DNA of 64,000 bases from Capnocytophaga granulosa ATCC 51502 (GCF_000411115.1 NZ_KE150242.1:862218-926217); one strand, 5' to 3'; shown: positions 1 to 11,441, counted from the stretch's first letter. The notes: a model not told the origin generated them from the letters alone. Numbers and translations: made by a program.

Positions 1-381
1 GAGGTAGTTAAAAACTTGGACAGCTTGGACGTTAAGAAAAAAGGAGCTGAAATACGCTATGGAGTACCCTTCAATATTGAGGGAGTCAATGTCAATTTCG
101 TAGAACCTATATCCGACAATCGTTTTAAGGTGCGTACCTATGAGCGAGGTGTGGAGGACGAGACCTATTCTTGTGGTACAGGTGCTACTGCTACGGCTAT
201 TGCTATGCACAAAACAGGAAAAACTAAAGCCGAATACATCATCTTGGAGACCAAAGGCGGTACACTAGAGGTAACTTTTGAGGTAAAAAAGGAATTTCTT
301 GGACTGAAAATAAAAGAATATACCAATGTTTGGCTTATTGGCGGTGCTGATTTCGTTTTTGAAGGAACTATAAGCATATAA
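1..381 (+). CDS. dapF: Diaminopimelate epimerase, C-terminal part (5' end outside window)
   Basis: The reading frame is open from base 1, so the window starts inside the gene and about 126 C-terminal residues are visible. DapF interconverts LL- and meso-2,6-diaminopimelate for lysine and peptidoglycan synthesis in the cytosol. The segment E-R-G-V-E-D-E-T followed by S-C-G-T-G is the C-terminal half-site of the family; the Cys codon is at 172-174 and would be one of the two catalytic thiols. The other active-site Cys lies upstream of the window. An acetyltransferase gene starts 3 nt after the stop, so the two are probably co-transcribed. Family assignment is secure. Confidence 0.93.
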   Translation, partial: EVVKNLDSLDVKKKGAEIRYGVPFNIEGVNVNFVEPISDNRFKVRTYERGVEDETYSCGTGATATAIAMHKTGKTKAEYIILETKGGTLEVTFEVKKEFLGLKIKEYTNVWLIGGADFVFEGTISI

Positions 382-384
382 CTT

Positions 385-882
385 ATGGTACAACTAAGAG
401 CACTCGAACCTGAAGATATAGATTTTTTATATAACCTAGAGAACGACCGAACGCTCTGGGAAGTAAGTGAGACCCAAGCCCCCTTCTCTCGGCAACTATT
501 ACTATCTTATATAGCCAATGCACACCAAGATATCTATCAGGCCAAGCAACAACGCTTTGTTATTACCTACCAGGAAAAGGCAGTTGGCTGTGCCGACTTA
601 TACGATTATCAACCAAGGAACAAACGTGCTTCTGTAGCTATAGTCGTTGCTGCTCCTTTCAGGCAAAAAGGAATTGCTACCAAGGCCTTGGGAGAACTAT
701 GTTCCTATGCCTTTACTTTCTTAGACTTACACCAGCTTACCGCCTATGTACATCAGGGAAATCTCTATAGTCAAAAACTATTTCTGCGACAAGGATTCCT
801 ATGTACTGCCACCCTCAAAGACTGGTGCTTCTTTGATGGTAATTTCCAAAACGTATATCTATACCAGTACTTTAAACCTTAA
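385..882 (+). CDS. GNAT-family N-acetyltransferase (RimJ/RimL/SpeG-like)
   Basis: A 165-residue single-domain GNAT protein. The acetyl-CoA pyrophosphate-binding signature is visible as R-Q-K-G-I-A-T in motif A near residue 93, and the C-terminal 'YSQKLFLRQGF' segment matches motif B of RimJ/RimL and SpeG-type enzymes. Those families acetylate ribosomal-protein N-termini, polyamines or small amines; the substrate here cannot be read from sequence. It starts 3 nt after dapF and probably shares its transcript. No paralogue is seen nearby. Confidence 0.85.
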   Translation: MVQLRALEPEDIDFLYNLENDRTLWEVSETQAPFSRQLLLSYIANAHQDIYQAKQQRFVITYQEKAVGCADLYDYQPRNKRASVAIVVAAPFRQKGIATKALGELCSYAFTFLDLHQLTAYVHQGNLYSQKLFLRQGFLCTATLKDWCFFDGNFQNVYLYQYFKP

Positions 883-997
883 TTTTTAGGCCATAAGTAA
901 GAAAAAAATAACTTTATTGTACCATAATTCGTATTTTTTTCGTAACTTGCGCCTCTATTTCATATGCTCTTTTAAGAGCAGTTAAACTTTGATTTCT

Positions 998-1996
998 ATG
1001 ACAAAAATTACAGCTGCTATAACAGGCGTGGGCGGATATGTACCCGATTTTGTTCTATCCAACAGTTTGTTAGAAAAAATGGTAGATACCACCGATGAGT
1101 GGATTACCACCCGTACAGGTATCAAGGAAAGAAGGCTTTTAAAAGAAGAAGGCAAGGGAGCTTCTTTCTTGGGCATAAAAGCGGTTGAAGATTTGTTCCG
1201 TAAGACAGGCACTAACCCAGCCGATATTGACTTAGTGCTTTTTGCCAGCGTAACTCCCGATATGCCTGTGGCAATCTCTGGCGCTTACTTGGCTACCCAG
1301 ATTGGAGCGGTCAATGCCTTTGCTATTGACCTACAAGCGGCCTGCTCTAGCTTCCTCTATGGTATGTCTGTGGCAGCTCGCTATATAGAATCGGGCAGAT
1401 ACAAAAAAGTACTCTTGATTGGTGCTGACAAAATGTCCTCTATCGTGGATTACACCGATCGCGCTACTTGTATCATCTTTGGTGATGGGGCGGGTGCCGT
1501 CCTTTTGGAACCCAACTATGAGGGCTTAGGTATACAAGATGAATACCTGCGCAGTGACGGATCTGGCCGCGAATACCTCAAGATAGAGGCTGGTGGCTCT
1601 ATCCTTCCTACAACCCCTGAAACCCTCAAGGAAGGTAAAAACAACTTGTATCAGGACGGAAAAACAGTTTTCAAATACGCTGTCTCTCGCATGGCCGATG
1701 CCACCGATGCGATTCTTGAGCGCAATAACCTATCGGCTGATAACCTCGACTGGCTGGTACCTCATCAGGCCAATAAGCGTATCATCGACGCTACAGCTGA
1801 CCGTATGGGACTCCCTCATGAGAAGGTGATGCTCAATATACAACGTTATGGCAATACCACTTCTGCCACCCTACCTCTGGCACTCTATGACTACGAGAAA
1901 CAACTCAAAAAAGGAGATAATCTTGTCTTCGCAGCCTTCGGTGGTGGCTTTACTTGGGGCGCCCTATACCTCAAGTGGGCTTACGATCCTAAATAA
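998..1996 (+). CDS. fabH: 3-oxoacyl-ACP synthase III (KAS III)
   Basis: FabH condenses acetyl-CoA (or a branched acyl-CoA) with malonyl-ACP to start fatty acid synthesis. The protein is 332 residues from the ATG at 998. An in-frame TTG at 989 would add three residues, but ATG is preferred. The catalytic triad is visible: Cys116 in A-A-C-S-S, His in P-H-Q-A-N, and Asn in Y-G-N-T-T. It heads a fabH-accB-accC block, coupling malonyl-CoA supply with initiation. A gap of about 115 bp precedes it with only a weak -7-like box (TAACTTGC at 943-950). The usual rpmF/plsX neighbours are not present upstream. Confidence 0.95.
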   Translation: MTKITAAITGVGGYVPDFVLSNSLLEKMVDTTDEWITTRTGIKERRLLKEEGKGASFLGIKAVEDLFRKTGTNPADIDLVLFASVTPDMPVAISGAYLATQIGAVNAFAIDLQAACSSFLYGMSVAARYIESGRYKKVLLIGADKMSSIVDYTDRATCIIFGDGAGAVLLEPNYEGLGIQDEYLRSDGSGREYLKIEAGGSILPTTPETLKEGKNNLYQDGKTVFKYAVSRMADATDAILERNNLSADNLDWLVPHQANKRIIDATADRMGLPHEKVMLNIQRYGNTTSATLPLALYDYEKQLKKGDNLVFAAFGGGFTWGALYLKWAYDPK

Positions 1997-2110
1997 ATAA
2001 TTATAAGATATATACTTTGTATTTTTTATAATCTTTATTGAAAAATATTAAAAGTATCTCAAGTTTTAATTTTTTGCTAAAAAAACAGAGGACATGTGAA
2101 ATATTTTTAG

Positions 2111-2118
2111 TATTTTTG
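2111..2118 (+). promoter_or_regulatory. Candidate Bacteroidota -7 box for accB-accC
   Basis: TATTTTTG matches TAnnTTTG and is followed by a C-rich run and GAAAA, the same context seen in front of the TonB receptor gene. No TTG box is found at the expected distance upstream, so support rests on the -7 element. It lies 65 nt before the accB start. Confidence 0.5.
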
Positions 2119-2182
2119 CCCCCCGAAAAAATATCATACCAATAAGATAATGTCTAACTCATTGAAAATATAATTATTTGCT

Positions 2183-2689
2183 ATGGATTTAAAAGATATT
2201 CAAAATCTAATCAGATTCGTTGCCAAGTCAGGCGCAAGCGAGGTAAAGCTAGAGATGGAAGATGTGAAAATCACCATCAAAACCTCTGGAGAAGAAGGAC
2301 GCCCTGAAACGGTCTTTGTTCAACAGCCTTATATGGCACAAGGAATTCCTCAACCACAGATCCCTGTGGTGCCACAACCTGTATTCCCTGTAAGTGATCC
2401 AGCCAACATTGTGGCTACCAAAGAGCACGATGACGAAGAAAACGGAAAATATATTACTATAAAATCTCCTATCATCGGAACCTTCTACCGTCGCCAAGCA
2501 CCTAACAAACCTCTTTTGGTGGAGATAGGGGACAATATTGTACAAGGTCAAACCCTTTGCGTGATTGAGGCCATGAAACTATTCAACGAGATAGAATCCG
2601 AAGTCTCTGGTAAGATTGTAAAGGTACTAGTGGACGACGCTTCCCCTGTGGAATACGACCAACCACTCTTCTTGGTTGACCCTTCTTAA
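2183..2689 (+). CDS. accB: Biotin carboxyl carrier protein of acetyl-CoA carboxylase
   Basis: A 168-residue BCCP that carries CO2 on biotin between biotin carboxylase and carboxyltransferase. The biotinyl domain occupies roughly residues 88-168, with the modified lysine at position 132 in E-A-M-K-L. The N-terminal third is a small domain followed by a Pro/Gln/Val-rich flexible linker (about residues 45-75), as is normal for AccB. accC starts 41 nt after the stop and encodes its partner enzyme. The carboxyltransferase subunits are not in the window. Confidence 0.96.
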   Translation: MDLKDIQNLIRFVAKSGASEVKLEMEDVKITIKTSGEEGRPETVFVQQPYMAQGIPQPQIPVVPQPVFPVSDPANIVATKEHDDEENGKYITIKSPIIGTFYRRQAPNKPLLVEIGDNIVQGQTLCVIEAMKLFNEIESEVSGKIVKVLVDDASPVEYDQPLFLVDPS

Positions 2690-2730
2690 GTTAGGGTTGT
2701 GTATTAAGTGTGACCTAAAATTCTTAGAAC

Positions 2731-4089
2731 ATGTTTAAAAAAATCTTGATAGCCAACCGTGGAGAAATTGCCCTACGGGTGATTCGCACCTGCCGTGAAA
2801 TGGGCATTAAAACGGTGGCCGTATATTCTACAGCAGATACCGATAGCCTTCATGTACGCTTCGCCGACGAAGCTGTATGTATCGGCCCTGCCCCTAGTAA
2901 GGATTCTTATCTGAAAATTACCAATATCATCGCCGCTGCCGAGATTACCAATGCCGATGCCATCCACCCTGGCTATGGCTTTCTTTCCGAAAACGCTAAG
3001 TTCTCCAAGATCTGTGCTGAAAATGGTATCAAGTTCATCGGAGCTTCAGCCGAGATGATTGACAAAATGGGTGATAAGGCTACTGCCAAAGCTACTATGA
3101 AAGCCGCAGGGGTGCCTACCATTCCTGGCTCCGATGGCTTGCTTAAGGATGTTGCCGAAGCCAAGAAAATCGCCAAGAAAATGGGCTATCCTGTCATGCT
3201 CAAAGCCACCGCTGGAGGAGGAGGAAAGGGTATGCGTGCTGTATGGAAAGAAGAAGACCTCGAAAAAGCCTTCGAGAGCGCTACTCAAGAGGCCGCCGCT
3301 GCTTTCGGTAATGATGGTATGTATATGGAAAAACTCATTGAGGAACCTCGACATATCGAAATCCAAATCGTAGGAGACCAATTCGGCAAAGCTTGCCACC
3401 TCTCCGAACGCGACTGCTCTATCCAAAGAAGACACCAAAAACTTACCGAAGAAACGCCTTCTCCGTTTATGACCGACGAACTCCGCCAAAGAATGGGCGA
3501 AGCTGCTGTCAAGGCTGCCGAATCTATCAAATATGAAGGCGCAGGTACCGTAGAATTTCTTGTAGATAAGCACCGCAATTTCTACTTTATGGAGATGAAT
3601 ACTCGTATCCAAGTAGAACACCCTATCACCGAGCAGGTGATTGACTATGACCTGATTAAGGAACAAATCCTCGTAGCGGCTGGAGTACCTATCTCTGGGC
3701 GCAACTATACTCCTAAACTACACGCTATAGAATGCCGTATCAATGCGGAAGACCCCTTCAATGACTTCCGCCCTTCTCCTGGCCGTATCACTGCTTTCCA
3801 TGCCCCTGGGGGATTCGGAGTACGTCTTGATACCCATGTGTATGCTGGCTATACCATTCCACCCAACTATGACTCTATGATTGCCAAACTCATCGCAACA
3901 GCTCAGACTCGCGAAGAGGCTATCGCTAAGATGAAGCGCGCTCTGGACGAGTTCGTCGTAGAGGGTATCAAAACAACCATCCCTTTCCACAAACAGCTTA
4001 TGGAACATCCCGACTATATCGCTGGAAACTATACCACCAAGTTTATGGAGGATTTCGTGATCCAGCCCATAGGGGACGACGAGGAATAA
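2731..4089 (+). CDS. accC: Acetyl-CoA carboxylase, biotin carboxylase subunit
   Basis: A 452-residue ATP-grasp enzyme that carboxylates biotin on AccB using bicarbonate and ATP. Visible signatures are the N-terminal '[13 protein letters not shown]' (preATP-grasp fold), the glycine-rich nucleotide loop G-G-G-G-K-G-M-R near residue 165, and the '[11 protein letters not shown]' metal and bicarbonate-binding segment near residue 290. The length is normal for the stand-alone bacterial subunit. The acidic tail (I-G-D-D-E-E) is a minor local feature. It follows accB directly; trxB begins 24 nt downstream. Confidence 0.97.
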   Translation: MFKKILIANRGEIALRVIRTCREMGIKTVAVYSTADTDSLHVRFADEAVCIGPAPSKDSYLKITNIIAAAEITNADAIHPGYGFLSENAKFSKICAENGIKFIGASAEMIDKMGDKATAKATMKAAGVPTIPGSDGLLKDVAEAKKIAKKMGYPVMLKATAGGGGKGMRAVWKEEDLEKAFESATQEAAAAFGNDGMYMEKLIEEPRHIEIQIVGDQFGKACHLSERDCSIQRRHQKLTEETPSPFMTDELRQRMGEAAVKAAESIKYEGAGTVEFLVDKHRNFYFMEMNTRIQVEHPITEQVIDYDLIKEQILVAAGVPISGRNYTPKLHAIECRINAEDPFNDFRPSPGRITAFHAPGGFGVRLDTHVYAGYTIPPNYDSMIAKLIATAQTREEAIAKMKRALDEFVVEGIKTTIPFHKQLMEHPDYIAGNYTTKFMEDFVIQPIGDDEE

Positions 4090-4113
4090 AAAATAATTTT
4101 TTATACCAATATT

Positions 4114-5052
4114 ATGTCTGTAGAAAAAATCAAATGCTTAATTATAGGCTCAGGCCCAGCAGGTTATACTGCTGCTATCTATGCCTCAAGAGCCAATCTC
4201 TCTCCTGTACTCTACCAAGGAGAACAACCTGGCGGACAGCTTACCACTACCAATGAGGTGGAGAACTTCCCTGGCTATCCCGAAGGGATTACAGGAACTG
4301 AGATGATGATGCAGTTCGAACAACAAGCCCGCCGCTTTGGAGCCGACATTCGCACTGGCTGGGTTACCAAAGTCGATTTTTCTGCCAAACCGCTCAAAGT
4401 ATGGGTCGAAGACAAGGAAATCCATGCCGATAGTGTGATCATCTGTACAGGTGCTACTGCCAGATACTTAGGACTGCCTTCCGAGCAGCATTATTTACAT
4501 ACAGGAGGAGGCGTATCGGCTTGTGCCGTATGTGATGGCTTCTTCTATAGAAACCAAGACGTGGCTATCGTAGGGGCAGGAGACTCCGCCTGTGAAGAAG
4601 CGCTTTATCTTGCCAAAATCTGTAAAAAAGTAACGATGATCGTTCGTCGCGATGCCTTCCGTGCCTCCAAGATTATGGAAGAGCGTGTCAAAAAAGCAGA
4701 GAATATTACTATTTTGTTCAATTCGGAAACGGACGAAATCCTCGGAGACGGGCAATTAGTTTCTGCTGTCAGAGTACGTAATAACAAAACTGGAGAACTT
4801 TCCGAAATTCCTATCACTGGTTTCTTTGTAGCCATTGGCCATAAGCCTAATGCGGATATCTTCGCTCCTTATCTGTCTATGGACAAAGATGGTTATATCC
4901 AAAATATACCAGGAAGTAGCCGTACCAATGTAGAAGGAGTATTCGTAGCTGGCGATGCAGCCGATAAGTACTACCGACAGGCTATTATTGCCGCTGGAAG
5001 TGGTGCCATGGCTGCCCTCGATGCCGAACGCTATCTAGCCGCTCAAGAATAA
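4114..5052 (+). CDS. trxB: Thioredoxin-disulfide reductase
   Basis: A 312-residue low-molecular-weight thioredoxin reductase that passes electrons from NADPH through FAD to thioredoxin. The N-terminal FAD-binding G-S-G-P-A-G is present, the redox centre is C137-A-V-C140, and the NADPH-binding loop reads G-A-G-D-S-A. The C-terminal FAD motif 'GVFVAGDAAD' is also intact. CAVC in place of the commoner CATC is a normal variant. The gene sits 24 nt after accC and 7 nt before ung, so it is likely part of a run-on transcript. Confidence 0.96.
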   Translation: MSVEKIKCLIIGSGPAGYTAAIYASRANLSPVLYQGEQPGGQLTTTNEVENFPGYPEGITGTEMMMQFEQQARRFGADIRTGWVTKVDFSAKPLKVWVEDKEIHADSVIICTGATARYLGLPSEQHYLHTGGGVSACAVCDGFFYRNQDVAIVGAGDSACEEALYLAKICKKVTMIVRRDAFRASKIMEERVKKAENITILFNSETDEILGDGQLVSAVRVRNNKTGELSEIPITGFFVAIGHKPNADIFAPYLSMDKDGYIQNIPGSSRTNVEGVFVAGDAADKYYRQAIIAAGSGAMAALDAERYLAAQE

Positions 5053-5059
5053 ACTGCTT

Positions 5060-5728
5060 ATGAATGTACGCATCAGCCCCTCTTGGAACGCACTGCTGAG
5101 CAGTGAGTTCGAAAAACCTTATTTTCAGGCATTGACAGCTTTTGTCAAAAAGGAATATAGTGAACATACATGCTATCCCAAAGGAAAAGAGATTTTTGCA
5201 GCCTTTGACAAGTGTCCTGTAGAAGACCTCAAGGTGGTACTCTTAGGCCAAGACCCTTACCATGGAGAAGGTCAGGCCAATGGGCTTTCTTTTTCCGTAA
5301 GAGATGGTATTGCTCACCCGCCTTCTTTGGTGAATATATTCAAGGAAATAGAAGAGGACTTGAAGTTGCCCTACCCTGAAAGCGGCAACCTCTCTCGCTG
5401 GGCGGAGCAAGGCGTACTACTGTTGAACGCTACCCTTACTGTCCGTGCCAATACGGCAGGTAGTCATCAGGGACAGGGCTGGGAAACTTTCACCGATGCA
5501 GTCATCAAGTGTATATCTGACAATTGTCAGCATATCGTTTTCCTTCTTTGGGGCAGTTTTGCCAAAAAGAAAATAGCCTTGATCGATACTCAAAAGCATT
5601 GTGTACTTTCCTCTGGACACCCTTCTCCACTGAGTGCTAATCGCGGTTATTGGTTTGGAAATAAACACTTTAGTAAGACCAATGCCTATCTCACCTCTGT
5701 AGGTAAGCAGGCTATTGATTGGAAATAA
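5060..5728 (+). CDS. ung: Uracil-DNA glycosylase, family 1
   Basis: A 222-residue enzyme that removes uracil from DNA at the first step of base-excision repair. The water-activating motif G-Q-D-P-Y-H-G is at about residues 64-70, and the minor-groove loop H-P-S-P-L-S with the conserved 'RGYWFGNKHFSKTN' C-terminal region is intact. It starts 7 nt after trxB. The non-coding stretch after its stop carries the regulatory region of dnaK. Confidence 0.96.
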   Translation: MNVRISPSWNALLSSEFEKPYFQALTAFVKKEYSEHTCYPKGKEIFAAFDKCPVEDLKVVLLGQDPYHGEGQANGLSFSVRDGIAHPPSLVNIFKEIEEDLKLPYPESGNLSRWAEQGVLLLNATLTVRANTAGSHQGQGWETFTDAVIKCISDNCQHIVFLLWGSFAKKKIALIDTQKHCVLSSGHPSPLSANRGYWFGNKHFSKTNAYLTSVGKQAIDWK

Positions 5729-5756
5729 CATCTGTCATTTTGTCATGTTTTTGCTT

Positions 5757-5774
5757 TTGGCACAATCCTTGCCT
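5757..5774 (+). promoter_or_regulatory. Candidate sigma-54 (-24/-12) promoter of dnaK
   Basis: TTTTGGCACAATCCTTGC contains GG at 5761-5762 and GC at 5773-5774 separated by exactly 10 nt, the spacing of RpoN promoters, within a good match to TTGGCAC-N5-TTGC. Two direct TGTCAT copies lie just upstream at 5735-5740 and 5743-5748 and could be an activator site. No TAnnTTTG box is seen between ung and dnaK. Inferred; RpoN is not encoded in this window. Confidence 0.55.
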
Positions 5775-5793
5775 ATTAGTAAAGCGTAAATAA

Positions 5794-7731
<1,938 letters not shown>

Positions 7732-7760
7732 CGGAGAGCCTCCGTAAAATAAATAATAAT

Positions 7761-7795
7761 AGCCCCATCTAATAAGGTGGGGCTGTTATTTTTTT
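7761..7795 (+). terminator. Rho-independent terminator of dnaK
   Basis: Arms AGCCCCA (7761-7767) and TGGGGCT (7778-7784) form a GC-rich stem followed by a T-rich run to 7795. A smaller GGAG/CTCC hairpin at 7733-7743 sits directly after the stop codon. The minus-strand mcrC gene ends at 7798, so the element also separates convergent genes. Confidence 0.85.
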
Positions 7796-7797
7796 GT

Positions 7798-9117
7798 TTA
7801 TGTTGAACTTACGTTAATTAAAGGTATGGAAATACTTAGCTTATAGATATTTCTATATTCAGAGATTTTACTTTTGTTTTCTAGGTTGAATACTCTATTT
7901 TCTTCCAATGAAGGATAGATAATTAAGCAATCTATAAGTTCGTTACTGCCTTCTAAGCCAAGTCTTTTATAAACTTTTTCCAAGCGAGCATAACCACTTA
8001 CTTGTCGAATGTCATCTATCACTCTACTGTCTTCATAAACAGGCTTATACTTAGCATCAATCACCATTTTTTGCGTCGGGGTGTTGAGCAAGAAATCCAA
8101 TTCGGTATAATCGGCTGTGAGATGATAAGTAACCGCTTCCCTACCGAACTGTTCCTGTAGTTTTACATATACATATAGCTCAAAAAGTTTGGGCATATCT
8201 ATCCAAAAAGGTGGAATAGCTACTTTTTGTTGGGTAGTTTCAGTGATATTGTAGGAAAAACGCTTAAGAATGTGCTTACCTATCTCTATAGCTTCCTTAT
8301 ATTCCTTGAAAAACGGATTTATAGTAATATTTTTCAGATTTTCTACATTGAACTCTTCTGAAATAAGTTCAAAATATGGGGTACAATAGGTAATCAATTC
8401 TTCTATAGCAGCTTCATTTCCCGCAAAAAGAGTAGAATGTGTATTCTTAAAGCTGATAACAAACTGCAATACCTTCTTTAGGAAACGATTCTCTATACTA
8501 TCCACTCCAAAGGCTTGGTATTGGCATATATGAGAGGTTAGTTTGTTCTTAAAAACATTCTGCTTTAGGTGTTTTCCTATCTGTATTTTACCTTTGATAC
8601 GGCTACAAAGGTTTTCTTCCTCCTTATAATACGACTTTTTAAGTCCTTTGCGAACAATACGCTTTAGGAGTTGGAGAAACTGTATTACAAGGAAAGGAGT
8701 TAGAAAATCTTTTTGCTGTTCTATAGTAATTTGTGGTTCTTTCCAATAGATTTTTATAAGGTCTTTAATGTCATTAGGAGAGGATACCACAATCTCTAAA
8801 AGCATTTTCAGATAGTCAATCTCTGCCCATTCTTCTTCAATAGAATCCTCTTCTATCATTTTCTTTTTATTCATCTTTGGCTCTATATACACATATTTTT
8901 GATGTTTTACCAGCCATAAGACTCCTATATAATAGCCTGCTTGCAAGCAAATCTCTTCCTCGTTTATGTGACTAATTTCAAAAGGATAAACAGAATTTCC
9001 CCATCTATCTTTATTGAGTTCATAAGGTACTCTATAAGGAATTGCCTCAAAGAAATCCTCTTCTACATCATCCTTTTTGATGATATACCTCTTATGTTCA
9101 AGCAAGGCTATTTTCAT
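7798..9117 (-). CDS. mcrC: McrC-family nuclease subunit of a McrBC-type restriction system
   Basis: A 439-residue protein matching the McrC/LlaJI family, the nuclease partner of McrB in modification-dependent restriction. The C-terminal PD-(D/E)xK core is visible: Asp341 in 'TELDFLL', then Asp354-Ala-Lys356 in 'VIDAKYKP', preceded by a helix containing Glu313. The N-terminal half (about 1-270) is the usual McrB-contacting region. Its start overlaps the 3' end of mcrB by 20 nt, implying translational coupling. Catalytic residues appear intact, so the system is probably active. The symbol follows the family; cleavage specificity is unknown. Confidence 0.88.
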   Translation of the reverse strand: MKIALLEHKRYIIKKDDVEEDFFEAIPYRVPYELNKDRWGNSVYPFEISHINEEEICLQAGYYIGVLWLVKHQKYVYIEPKMNKKKMIEEDSIEEEWAEIDYLKMLLEIVVSSPNDIKDLIKIYWKEPQITIEQQKDFLTPFLVIQFLQLLKRIVRKGLKKSYYKEEENLCSRIKGKIQIGKHLKQNVFKNKLTSHICQYQAFGVDSIENRFLKKVLQFVISFKNTHSTLFAGNEAAIEELITYCTPYFELISEEFNVENLKNITINPFFKEYKEAIEIGKHILKRFSYNITETTQQKVAIPPFWIDMPKLFELYVYVKLQEQFGREAVTYHLTADYTELDFLLNTPTQKMVIDAKYKPVYEDSRVIDDIRQVSGYARLEKVYKRLGLEGSNELIDCLIIYPSLEENRVFNLENKSKISEYRNIYKLSISIPLINVSST

Positions 9118-11071
9118 AGACTATTTTTTCTATATTTTGTATTTTTTCCTCCACATTTATCAGTACACCATCTTTTATATATTCAAGCAAAATAGGTTTG
9201 ATTTCATATTCCCAACGAATAGCAATAGGTGTTTGCTCAGTAATGAAGTAGGAGTGTCCTAACTGTACTTCTTCTTTCCTAAATTCAGGAGATAATGTAT
9301 TACCCTCGAACAACTTAGAGACTTCTTCATATGATTTTGTCGCAAAATTATCGCCCAATTTATTTGTTAAGTCTTTAGGTAAGACATCCACAAAAGCAAA
9401 CCTACGACGAATAGCATAATCTATATGACCTACGGAGCGGTCAGCGGTATTCATTGTACCAATGATATAGAGGTTAGCAGGAAGAACAAGAGTATTATCA
9501 TCATCAATAGCGTACATACTTTGTACAGCCTCTCCACGATATTCCAAGGCATAGATAAGTTCACCGAGTACTGCCGATAGGTTAGCCCTATTGATCTCGT
9601 CAATAATAAGGACATAGGGCTTAAGTGGTATTTTATCTGTTATATTGGGGTTATAGAATTCTTTAAACTCATAGTATTTTTCTACAATTCTAATAAAATA
9701 AGAAGCGTGTTGTCTAGCTTGCCCTCCTATGTTTGTTAGTTTGGTTACCCCTTGTCTATCTCTTATACCTGAATCAATAATACGTTTAATTTCAGCATAA
9801 TTCATATTCAAGCCTCTGCTATGAACCTCCCAATTATCACCTTTATATTTAAATCGTTTATCATCAGCATTGAAAATATAAATAGAATCAGTTAAAGGAT
9901 ATTTGTAATCTTCACTTTGGGCTAATTCTTCTTTGATATGTTCGATAAAAGCCTCAAAGATATCCTGTTCTTTTAGTGTTTGTGTATTTTGTTGTGCTTT
10001 ATTCCAGTTATTAAAAGCCTCTTTTGCAAACGCTCCTAATATTTTATTTTCAGCAGTATATACAATACCGTCACCCTCTTCATTAGGTTTAGCTACAATG
10101 CCTCGCACGAAATCCTCATAGGAGTAACTGGGGTGAAACTGAATGAGTTTAAACTGTTCACAACCCTCCAAAGAATCATTTTCCCCTAAGCCTAATAGTT
10201 CTCTGGCTATACGCTTAGCCTCACGGGTTTTACCAGTCCCAGGAGGCCCCTGTAGAATAATTTGGTGCTTGTACTTTAGAAGTTTGGTAGTAAGACTGTT
10301 CTCTTGTGTTTGTGTATTTTCATTCATAATATTTAGTAAATATTGAGCATATTTGATTCCTTTAATATCAGAATTATAAGTAGTTATATCAGTGAGTGTT
10401 TTTCGAGGTAAGGTAAAATCAAGATTCCATTCTCCTTTTTTAAGCCACTTGACCTGACGACAATGTAAAAATTCTTCTCTTTCTTCATCAAAATAGTAAT
10501 CGGAAGTTACTCTGCCATAGCCTAATAAGGTTTTAGTTCCTTTCTTTACAATAACAATATCTCCTTCATTCATTTTATTACAGAAATCATCAATAGCAGA
10601 TACATTATTACGTTGGTCTTCTCCTCCTCTATAATTATCTATTAGAGCGTCAAGAATAGATTTTCTATCTGTATAATTTTCTAAATCACCCAATTCGTCC
10701 CAGCCAATAGCCATAATTCCCTCGTTATAAAATTCCTGCCATTTAGAAGCTTGTTCACCTGGACTATAGAGCCAATAAAGTTTTGTCGCTTCATCTCCCT
10801 TGCTTATATTTTGATATACAATATCCTGTGCTAATAGTAAAGGAAAATCAAAACCTTTAGGAATAAATGTTTTCTCAATAGAAAGTGATATATCATTATT
10901 AAGAAAAGTAACTATATGATTAAGTAACTCTATAAAATGATAATATTTTTCTTCTTTTTTAGTAGGAATATCCAAATATTCACATAGTTTCTTATAGACC
11001 TCCTTCTTATAGAAAGTATTTTCATCAGGATTCTGCATTGTTAGCAAAAAGGAAAGGGTTCGCTCGTCCAA
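9098..11071 (-). CDS. mcrB: McrB-family AAA+ GTPase with N-terminal EVE-like reader domain
   Basis: A 657-residue protein (from a TTG at 11071; an ATG at 11038 gives 646). The C-terminal AAA+ motor has Walker A GPPGTGKT at residues 275-282, Walker B and McrB signature 'VLIIDEINRAN' at 487-497, and the family hallmark 'TMNTADRS' at 539-546. McrB uses GTP to translocate DNA and activate McrC. Residues about 97-250 ('LYWLYSPGEQASKWQEF', then 'IVIVKKGTKTLLGYGRV') look like an EVE/PUA-fold module, a reader of modified cytosine in other McrB fusions. Target specificity is therefore probably a modified base rather than a methyltransferase-defined site; no cognate methylase lies nearby. Confidence 0.88.
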   Translation of the reverse strand: MDERTLSFLLTMQNPDENTFYKKEVYKKLCEYLDIPTKKEEKYYHFIELLNHIVTFLNNDISLSIEKTFIPKGFDFPLLLAQDIVYQNISKGDEATKLYWLYSPGEQASKWQEFYNEGIMAIGWDELGDLENYTDRKSILDALIDNYRGGEDQRNNVSAIDDFCNKMNEGDIVIVKKGTKTLLGYGRVTSDYYFDEEREEFLHCRQVKWLKKGEWNLDFTLPRKTLTDITTYNSDIKGIKYAQYLLNIMNENTQTQENSLTTKLLKYKHQIILQGPPGTGKTREAKRIARELLGLGENDSLEGCEQFKLIQFHPSYSYEDFVRGIVAKPNEEGDGIVYTAENKILGAFAKEAFNNWNKAQQNTQTLKEQDIFEAFIEHIKEELAQSEDYKYPLTDSIYIFNADDKRFKYKGDNWEVHSRGLNMNYAEIKRIIDSGIRDRQGVTKLTNIGGQARQHASYFIRIVEKYYEFKEFYNPNITDKIPLKPYVLIIDEINRANLSAVLGELIYALEYRGEAVQSMYAIDDDNTLVLPANLYIIGTMNTADRSVGHIDYAIRRRFAFVDVLPKDLTNKLGDNFATKSYEEVSKLFEGNTLSPEFRKEEVQLGHSYFITEQTPIAIRWEYEIKPILLEYIKDGVLINVEEKIQNIEKIVYENSLA

Positions 11072-11090
11072 CTGATGATTGAATTTTATT

Positions 11091-11441
11091 TTATTGAGCT
11101 TTTTTTTTCAATTCTTCTATGCTATTTTCTGCAAAATCTTTAGCCCTTTTTAGTTTCGTATAAAAGTCATCAGAACCATAAATTATAAGAAATAAATTTC
11201 TTAGCTGTTCAGGAAAATATTTACCTAATGCATCTAAGAAACTAAAAGGATTTTGATATACTAAGTTCCCTCTTTTTCTAAAAGCTTCTTTGAACATTTC
11301 ATAGAAATCATCAGTATCTATATCCCAATATTGCTGAAAATGTTCTATTGCTTTCCACTTATACACTTCATCTTCGTTGGAAGGATCTTCCTGAAGAAAA
11401 ATGATATAATGTTGGATAAGTTCTTTTATTTTTTCATCCAT
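11091..11441 (-). CDS. Hypothetical protein, first gene of the McrBC operon
   Basis: A 116-residue acidic, aromatic-rich, predominantly helical protein of no recognised family. The open frame extends to 11528, but the ATG at 11441 is preferred because the TATCTTTG promoter box lies inside the longer frame. The N-terminal half is rich in Glu, Tyr and Phe ('FYEMFKEAFRKRG'); the C-terminus is a Lys-rich helix. It ends 19 nt before mcrB and shares its promoter, so it may be a small accessory or regulator of the restriction system. That role is inferred from position only. Confidence 0.7.
   Translation of the reverse strand: MDEKIKELIQHYIIFLQEDPSNEDEVYKWKAIEHFQQYWDIDTDDFYEMFKEAFRKRGNLVYQNPFSFLDALGKYFPEQLRNLFLIIYGSDDFYTKLKRAKDFAENSIEELKKKAQ

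Noticed and set aside
3046..3666. 206-codon open frame antisense to accC
   Set aside because: It lies wholly within the conserved accC gene, has no promoter box and its residue pattern follows the codon bias of the sense frame.
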